Source: Calditrichota bacterium
GTDB lineage: Bacteria > Calditrichota > Calditrichia > Calditrichales > J004
Assembly (NCBI GenBank): GCA_024277115.1
Contig: JAJRVW010000010.1
Location: 1-61,108 of the forward strand
Reading direction: 5' to 3'
DNA: 61,108 nucleotides
This document shows, piece by piece, positions 56,598-61,108 of this stretch (positions are counted from its first letter, which is position 1; each line of letters starts with the position of its first letter). Both the position numbers and the translations under genes were made by a program. The notes beneath the pieces were generated by a model. The model was not told the origin of the DNA. It did not search any database and saw only the letters and a list, made by a program, of their open reading frames with translations.

Positions 56598-57908
56598 ATG
56601 TCTAAATTAAAACAAAAACTCCAAGATAAAATTCCTGAGTATCGGGAAAGAGTTGGGAACTTGATTAAAAACCATGGACAGGTTAAGGTCGATGAAGTAA
56701 AAATGTTTCAGATATACGGCGGTATGCGTGGCTTAAAATCGCTTACTACCGATATTTCCTATCTTGATCCGGAAGAGGGCATCCGTTTCCGTGGTTATAC
56801 AATCCCTGAATGTCTGGAAAAAATGCCAAAGCCGCCAGGTGCAGAAATGCCTTATGTGGAAGGCCATTTTTATCTTTTGCTTACTGGGGAAATTCCAACC
56901 CAGGAAGATATCCAAAGCGTTGTAGAAGAATTTAGCGGCCGTAGTAAAGTGCCGGAATATGTGTTTGATGTGTTAAGGGCCATGCCTAAAGAAGCGCATC
57001 CGATGTCTCTGTTTACAGCGGCAATTACATCGCTTCAGCGCGAATCCCTTTTTGTGCCTGCTTATAATTCGGGTATTTCCAAAATGGATTATTGGGACCC
57101 GACCTATGAAGATTCGATCAACCTCTTGGCCAAACTGCCGGAGATAGCCGCATTTATTTACCGCTTAAAATATAAAAATGATGATCAGATCGGTAGCGAT
57201 CCTTCTTTGGATTTTGGCGCCAATTTTGCCCACATGATGGGTATCGATGCGCCTTATGATGAAATTTCCCGTCTCTATTTTATGTTGCACAGCGACCATG
57301 AAAGTGGCAATGTAAGCGCGCACACCACACACTTGGTGGGCACAGCTTTGTCGGATGCTTATTTCTCGTTTGCCGCGGGCATGTGCGGACTTTCCGGGCC
57401 ATTGCACGGTTTGGCAAATCAGGAAGTTCTCCGTTGGGTACAAGGTGTAATGGAAAAGATGGACCATAAAATACCATCCAAAGAGGAAATGAAAAAATTT
57501 GTGTGGGATACGCTTAACTCCGGCCAGGTAATCCCCGGGTTTGGACACGCCGTACTCCGGAAAACAGATCCCCGTTATGCAGCACAAAGAGAATTTTGCC
57601 TTAAGCACTTACCCGATGATGAGATTTTTAAAATTGTAAACCTGCTGTATGAGGTAGTGCCGGATATTTTGGTGGAACAAGGCAAAGCTAAAAACCCATG
57701 GCCCAATGTGGATGCACAATCGGGTGTTATACAGTGGCATTATGGTGTAACCCAATATGATTTTTATACGGTGATGTTTGGGGTTGGCCGCGCGTTGGGT
57801 GTTTTAAGCAACCTGATCTGGGACAGGGCTGTTGGCCAGTCTTTGGAAAGGCCAAAATCTTTAACCACCGATATGTTGGAAAAGATCGCCCGGGAAGCAT
57901 CGAAATAA
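56598..57908 (+). CDS. Citrate synthase, eukaryotic-type (long) form
   Basis: A 436-residue citrate synthase condensing acetyl-CoA with oxaloacetate. It is of the long type seen in mitochondria and some bacteria, with GLKSLTTDISYLDPEEGIRFRGY near residues 45-70, the LSGPLHGLANQEVL block (catalytic His), PGFGHAVLRKTDPR (second His) and a further Asp near LSNLIWDRAVGQSLERP. The usual prokaryotic dimeric/hexameric forms differ at these sites. It is preceded by an AAAGGA ribosome-binding site and followed by a strong terminator. Si-type stereochemistry is expected for this subfamily but not provable from sequence. Confidence 0.92.
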   Translation: MSKLKQKLQDKIPEYRERVGNLIKNHGQVKVDEVKMFQIYGGMRGLKSLTTDISYLDPEEGIRFRGYTIPECLEKMPKPPGAEMPYVEGHFYLLLTGEIPTQEDIQSVVEEFSGRSKVPEYVFDVLRAMPKEAHPMSLFTAAITSLQRESLFVPAYNSGISKMDYWDPTYEDSINLLAKLPEIAAFIYRLKYKNDDQIGSDPSLDFGANFAHMMGIDAPYDEISRLYFMLHSDHESGNVSAHTTHLVGTALSDAYFSFAAGMCGLSGPLHGLANQEVLRWVQGVMEKMDHKIPSKEEMKKFVWDTLNSGQVIPGFGHAVLRKTDPRYAAQREFCLKHLPDDEIFKIVNLLYEVVPDILVEQGKAKNPWPNVDAQSGVIQWHYGVTQYDFYTVMFGVGRALGVLSNLIWDRAVGQSLERPKSLTTDMLEKIAREASK

Positions 57909-57923
57909 ATTGAAATTTGAATG

Positions 57924-57953
57924 AAAAAAAGGCGCCTATGGCGCCTTTTTTTG
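57924..57953. terminator. Strong terminator after citrate synthase
   Basis: An 8-base GC-rich stem (aggcgcc/ggcgcct, loop of 2) with A-run on the left and T-run of 7 on the right. It lies 15 bases after the citrate synthase stop and would work in both directions. Confidence 0.92.
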
Positions 57954-58015
57954 TTTTGTGTCTTTGTAAAATGTGAGTGGAATTTAGCTTGTTATTTGAA
58001 ATATTATAATTTCTT

Positions 58016-58083
58016 CTAATACACTATTCGTTAGTGCAATCATTTTGCTGATACCACAAAATGATTGGAAACAGTGTTATTAG
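58016..58083. repeat. Nested inverted repeat at the end of the DUF6544-like gene
   Basis: The outer arms ctaatacact (58016-58025) and agtgttattag (58073-58083) are near-perfect inverted repeats; the inner arms caatcattttg (58037-58047) and caaaatgattg (58057-58067) are perfect, with a 9-base loop. The outer right arm overlaps the gene's TAA stop. There is no T-run, so a plain terminator is unlikely. The fold resembles an integron attC hairpin in outline, but the attC core motifs (RYYYAAC and GTTRRRY) are not present, so it is recorded only as a palindrome. Confidence 0.6.
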
Positions 58084-59180
58084 TGGCTGGCATTCCGGTT
58101 ATATTTTATATCCAATACCTCTAGTTTTAACCAAGTCCAATCGCCTTCATTCAGTTTCCACGTAGCCGTCATTATCGCAGGAACTTTAATGTTTTCAAAA
58201 GTCTTGTAGTCATTAATTGACATTACCCATTCCTCTCTTTTTGCATCGACGTCATTACCTTTATAACGTAAAGCAGAATATTTTGTAACGTCACCTTTGG
58301 AATTGAAATAAAATGTTCCGCTTCCTTTAGCCCCCTTGTAGGTCAAAGTCGCACTTGCCGTTGTATCATTTATTGGTTTCCAGGAAATGTATGGACCTAA
58401 CGCCAAAGAAGTAAACCAAACCATTTCTCCTAAATAGCGTTGTGCAGTGCTTTCGTCCATTTTTGCGCCTTTTTCATTTACTACATTGAAAAGTGAATTC
58501 AGTTTTATCAACATTTCACCTTTTCCGTTTTCAAATTTATCTCTGCCCTGGAAGTTGAGAAAACTATTCATTTTTACATCTACTGTCCATATAAAAGCAG
58601 GATTGTCTATGGTCGTATATTGAATTGCTGTAGCAGACATCCAATTATTTTGGTCTGGCTTCATTTTTATTTCGGCTTTTTGCATTACTTTTCCGACACT
58701 CATATAAGGCTTCCCAATTGCCCCGGAATGACGGAGCCAATTTTTTACAGGTTCAGGCAGGCCCTTTATAGCATTCTCTGTAATGACTTTTTCATCAAGT
58801 GCTTTGTTTTGGCTTAAGATATGATTTGTTTCCTGGTGAACAAGCTTCTGGAAGCTGTGAAACCCAAATGATATTATTGAGACGATTAAAATTACAATGT
58901 TGGGTATCGTTCCAAACCTGGCATCTTTCCAAAAAGTTATAATAAGTATTTGGGACATTAGTACGGAAATAAGTCCAATTAGCCAAGCGTATTCTGAGTT
59001 TGCACTATATAAAATCCCATACATTAGAAATAAGGCTGTTGCAGTTAACCAAACTAGCCCCATTGGTTTTGATATGGGAAGTGTCAATTCTTTCACTTCC
59101 TTCAGGCCATACCCTTTTACAAATCCAAGTAAATGAATTAGTCCGTGAATAAAAACGATTATTAAAAAAACTATTTTCAT
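58080..59180 (-). CDS. DUF6544 (DUF6920)-like membrane protein
   Basis: A 366-residue protein with an N-terminal membrane domain of about four segments (residues 1-20, 40-60, 65-85 and 90-115) and a soluble C-terminal domain (about 150-366). The soluble part (YMSVGKVMQKAEIKMKP, AYIWTVDVKMNSFLNF-like, and GSGTFYFNSKGDVTKYSALRY) fits the DUF6544 family common in Bacteroidota and Bacillota. No function is established. The gene is in the probably acquired right-hand stretch, with the palindrome at 58016-58083 at its end. Confidence 0.75.
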   Translation of the reverse strand: MKIVFLIIVFIHGLIHLLGFVKGYGLKEVKELTLPISKPMGLVWLTATALFLMYGILYSANSEYAWLIGLISVLMSQILIITFWKDARFGTIPNIVILIVSIISFGFHSFQKLVHQETNHILSQNKALDEKVITENAIKGLPEPVKNWLRHSGAIGKPYMSVGKVMQKAEIKMKPDQNNWMSATAIQYTTIDNPAFIWTVDVKMNSFLNFQGRDKFENGKGEMLIKLNSLFNVVNEKGAKMDESTAQRYLGEMVWFTSLALGPYISWKPINDTTASATLTYKGAKGSGTFYFNSKGDVTKYSALRYKGNDVDAKREEWVMSINDYKTFENIKVPAIMTATWKLNEGDWTWLKLEVLDIKYNRNASH

Positions 59181-59342
59181 TGTTCTTGTCTGTTTTTATG
59201 CTTGCTACTAACAATTGGGCTATGTGTATTGCTGACTTTTGAAGCGATAAATTTTTAATTTACCACAAATTTTATTTATTGTTATGATGTCCATATTTAG
59301 TACTATCTGCCAAATGCACTATATTTTTATTGTATGCTGCCC

Positions 59343-59543
59343 TTATTGCTCCTTTACAAAAATAAAAACATCTTCAATTTGTAATTTAAATATCTTTGAT
59401 ATGTCGTATGCAAGTTTCAAAGAAGGATTGTATTTTCCTTTTTCAAGAAAAACTATAGTTTCTCTTCTGACATCAACTAATTTGGCTAAGTCAAGTTGTG
59501 TTAAATTTTCCCTAGCTCTCAATTCTTTAATTCGATTAGTCAT
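59343..59543 (-). CDS. Small XRE-family helix-turn-helix regulator
   Basis: A 66-residue Cro/CI-type repressor with the whole [37 protein letters not shown], followed by [14 protein letters not shown]. Proteins of this length are commonly paired with a small membrane protein gene, and that is the case here: the upstream gene overlaps its start by 8 bases. It probably represses its own operon. Target DNA and signal unknown. Confidence 0.9.
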   Translation of the reverse strand: MTNRIKELRARENLTQLDLAKLVDVRRETIVFLEKGKYNPSLKLAYDISKIFKLQIEDVFIFVKEQ

Positions 59544-59832
59544 TTTTAAAACCGAAAAATTTTAAAACCACCCAAATTACAGTGAAAATAATCACCATTC
59601 CGATTACACCATAATTAATTATTTGACTAGTTTCAAAATTAAGGTTGTCACTGAAATAACTAATAAATATCCAGAAATAGAGCGACACATAAAATGACAA
59701 AGATGATGCCTTTTGTAAAATCAGTTTCGACAATTCATCACTTGAGGGCTCTCCTTTTCTAATGCTACCAATACGTCTGAACAAAATCAGCAATCCTAAA
59801 ACGGCTATTACCACTAAAATAATGTTTTCCAT
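59536..59832 (-). CDS. Small membrane protein paired with XRE regulator
   Basis: A 98-residue protein with three likely membrane segments (about 2-18, 42-60 and 70-92). It carries no known motif, but the arrangement (membrane protein gene with a stop overlapping the start of a short XRE gene) matches a common two-gene module. Function unknown. It lies in the possibly acquired right-end stretch. Confidence 0.7.
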   Translation of the reverse strand: MENIILVVIAVLGLLILFRRIGSIRKGEPSSDELSKLILQKASSLSFYVSLYFWIFISYFSDNLNFETSQIINYGVIGMVIIFTVIWVVLKFFGFKND

Positions 59833-60089
59833 AACTTGCCCCCGGTGTTATATATATCTAACACTAAGATAGAAATAAATAACATTCAATTCCAACTTTA
59901 TTTTAGAAATTATTTATTGACTGATATTCAGCTTGTAATTTTATTGGGCAGAATGGTTTGAATATGGTGCGTGCCGCACTTTAAAGTTGTTCACTTTCAA
60001 TTTACTATCAATGTATATTTAAAGCTCTATTTTTCATATTTACAGCTAATTGCGGTATGCACTATATTTTTTGTTACCACACGTATTTT

Positions 60090-60926
60090 TTATCCTCTTG
60101 CTATTTTCCTACATTTATCTTTATCATCTTTTAATTCTCGAAGTCTCATCGGATTATAAGTGTCATTTAAAAGGGGACAATATTTTTCAATTAAATCACT
60201 TTCAATATTAAAGTCACCCTCATATTTTGCAATACTCAATTCTATATTATTTTTCAACCATTCAATAATTTCTAATTTGTCATCGGTAGAGAATTTAAAG
60301 TTGTTCTGGTTAGATTTTCCTTTTAAATGCCCTTTAATTGGAAAATACTTCAAAACACAACCAATGCTTCTGAAAAACGTACCAGGTCTTTTCAGTTCTA
60401 ATTCTTGTTCTAATCTTTCTCTTAAAGTTTGTCCCTCTGCTTTTCCAATATAAATAAACTTGTATTTTCTTTGGTCTAATATTCTTTGATATCGGTCAGG
60501 GAGTCTGGAATTTTCTTTAAATCTTATGCAATAAAATCCAGTCGAGTCTAATATATCTTCGTCCAAATTTTCAATAGAACAAAATTTCCCGTTTACAATA
60601 AGTTCGTGTTCAATATCCTTATTTTCAACAAATGGTTTTTCAACCGTTGAATCTTGAGAATTTTTTTTCAAATCTTCTTTTATTTGTTTATTTTCTTTAT
60701 TCCCTTTCCCAACAATTTTGATTTCTCCAGTTATTATTAAATTGTCAAAGTCTTGAACGGTGTAACCTTTTTTACTTGAAAAATCGGAATAGTAAAAACC
60801 AAAACTTCTAATTCTGTTTCTGATTGTTTTCTGTTCATTTTTTGAAGCCATCAGTTTTTGTCTAATCAATTTTCTGATTTGATTTGCTTCATAATCTGTA
60901 AATTCTCTTTTTCCTTTCATATTCAT
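60090..60926 (-). CDS. GIY-YIG nuclease-domain protein
   Basis: A 278-residue protein. The N-terminal 100 residues are basic and lack a recognisable motif. From about 130 comes a GIY-YIG-like domain: FYCIRFKEN as the first strand, KFIYIGKAEGQTLRERLEQEL as the YIG strand and helix with its conserved Arg, and a later NPMRLREL. The spacing between the two strands is longer than in typical members (about 25 residues more). This form is met in stand-alone bacterial proteins of unknown function. It could be defence- or mobility-related, but nothing nearby proves it. Confidence 0.72.
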   Translation of the reverse strand: MNMKGKREFTDYEANQIRKLIRQKLMASKNEQKTIRNRIRSFGFYYSDFSSKKGYTVQDFDNLIITGEIKIVGKGNKENKQIKEDLKKNSQDSTVEKPFVENKDIEHELIVNGKFCSIENLDEDILDSTGFYCIRFKENSRLPDRYQRILDQRKYKFIYIGKAEGQTLRERLEQELELKRPGTFFRSIGCVLKYFPIKGHLKGKSNQNNFKFSTDDKLEIIEWLKNNIELSIAKYEGDFNIESDLIEKYCPLLNDTYNPMRLRELKDDKDKCRKIARG

Positions 60927-61038
60927 TGTTTTATCCTATATGTGTGGTAACGTAACAGCTAAGATAGGTTGGGTATTTCAATGTATTTTAGCGCGTGTTG
61001 TGCGTAGTTTATGCTTCCCAATTAGAACAGTTTCCACA

Positions 61039-61108
61039 ATGTGCCATGAGATAGAAAGAGAAATGCACGAATTATGTCGTTTAGGATCACAGCCTTCTAA
61101 GCGACCGT
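61039..61108 (+). CDS. Possible start of a gene cut by the window edge
   Basis: An open frame starts at ATG 61039 (MCHEIEREMHELCRLG...) and runs to the last base without a stop (23 codons). The frame is also open some 35 bases upstream. There is no clear ribosome-binding site, and the length is too short to judge. Recorded as a weak candidate only. Confidence 0.2.
   Translation, partial: MCHEIEREMHELCRLGSQPSKRP

Larger units (their letters stand above)
59315..60071. repeat. Pair of 14-base direct repeats around the XRE/membrane pair
   Basis: The sequence tgcactatattttt occurs at 59315-59328 and again at 60058-60071, in the same direction, one on each side of the XRE/membrane pair. The flanking bases differ. 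Two copies of a 14-mer this AT-rich could be chance, but their position at both ends of a compact two-gene unit is worth recording as possible boundary marks. Confidence 0.35.

Noticed and set aside
58016-58083. Integron attC site
   Set aside because: The hairpin shape is similar, but the R'' and R' core motifs (RYYYAAC, GTTRRRY) are not found at the ends and no integrase is in view.

Overview
The window looks like the replication-origin region of an AT-rich Gram-negative bacterium with an LPS outer membrane. Kdo transferase, a heptosyltransferase-family enzyme and GmhB support the LPS envelope. Several features recall the FCB group, perhaps Calditrichota or a relative: the ferredoxin-dependent 2-oxoacid oxidoreductase, the long eukaryotic-type citrate synthase, the many exported TPR and beta-barrel proteins and the gene order around rpmH. 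That placement is an inference from gene content; no rRNA is present to test it.

Layout. (1) 0.3-4.6 kb: an operon for a four-subunit 2-oxoacid (probably pyruvate):ferredoxin oxidoreductase in which the small iron-sulfur subunit is replaced by a large GltD-like flavoprotein carrying ferredoxin domains. (2) 5-11.6 kb: an aldo/keto reductase, a secreted SGNH hydrolase, a small ExbB-like membrane protein, a LytS/LytR-type two-component system whose kinase is cut by an in-frame stop, an aminotransferase and a small exported barrel-like protein. (3) 11.7-25 kb: envelope and carbohydrate genes (waaA, GT9, polyprenyl synthase, tatC, glyA, rpiB), a lipoprotein/barrel/TPR trio, then gmhB, glgA, galT and a lipase-like hydrolase. 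(4) 25-34.4 kb: an APC permease fused to EIIA and TrkA-C domains, then murQ-rsmG-mnmG-mnmE-yidC-rnpA-rpmH, all on the minus strand. (5) 34.4-34.9 kb: a very AT-rich spacer with near-consensus DnaA boxes, the probable oriC. dnaA itself is absent. (6) 34.9-42.4 kb, plus strand: dnaN-recF-DUF721(dciA-like)-gyrB-gyrA-rex, with rex frameshifted. (7) 42.5-50.2 kb: TPR proteins, mtnA, an ECF sigma factor, a histidine kinase and a HEAT-cyclophilin lipoprotein. (8) 50.3-54.1 kb: an unrecognised cluster of a membrane-anchored coiled-coil protein, a PilM-like protein and a PilN/PilO-like membrane protein. (9) 54.1-57.9 kb: rsmD (interrupted), coaD, pta, an FmdB zinc ribbon and citrate synthase. (10) 58-61.1 kb: a probably acquired stretch with DUF6544-like, XRE/membrane pair and GIY-YIG genes separated by palindromes and short repeats.

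Genes mostly point away from the spacer at 34.4-34.9 kb, as expected for bidirectional replication from that point. The central-carbon genes fit together: pyruvate oxidation to acetyl-CoA (POR), exchange of acetyl-CoA with acetyl phosphate (Pta) and entry to the citrate cycle (citrate synthase).

Four genes are broken or apparently broken: in-frame TAA codons in the LytS-type kinase and rsmD, a -1 frameshift in rex, and a probable frameshift in the coiled-coil gene. Because rsmD and rex are normally intact, base-level assembly error must be excluded before these are treated as biology. The strongest candidate for an undescribed system is the PilM/PilN-O-like cluster at 50.3-54.1 kb, which has no other pilus or type II secretion gene nearby.
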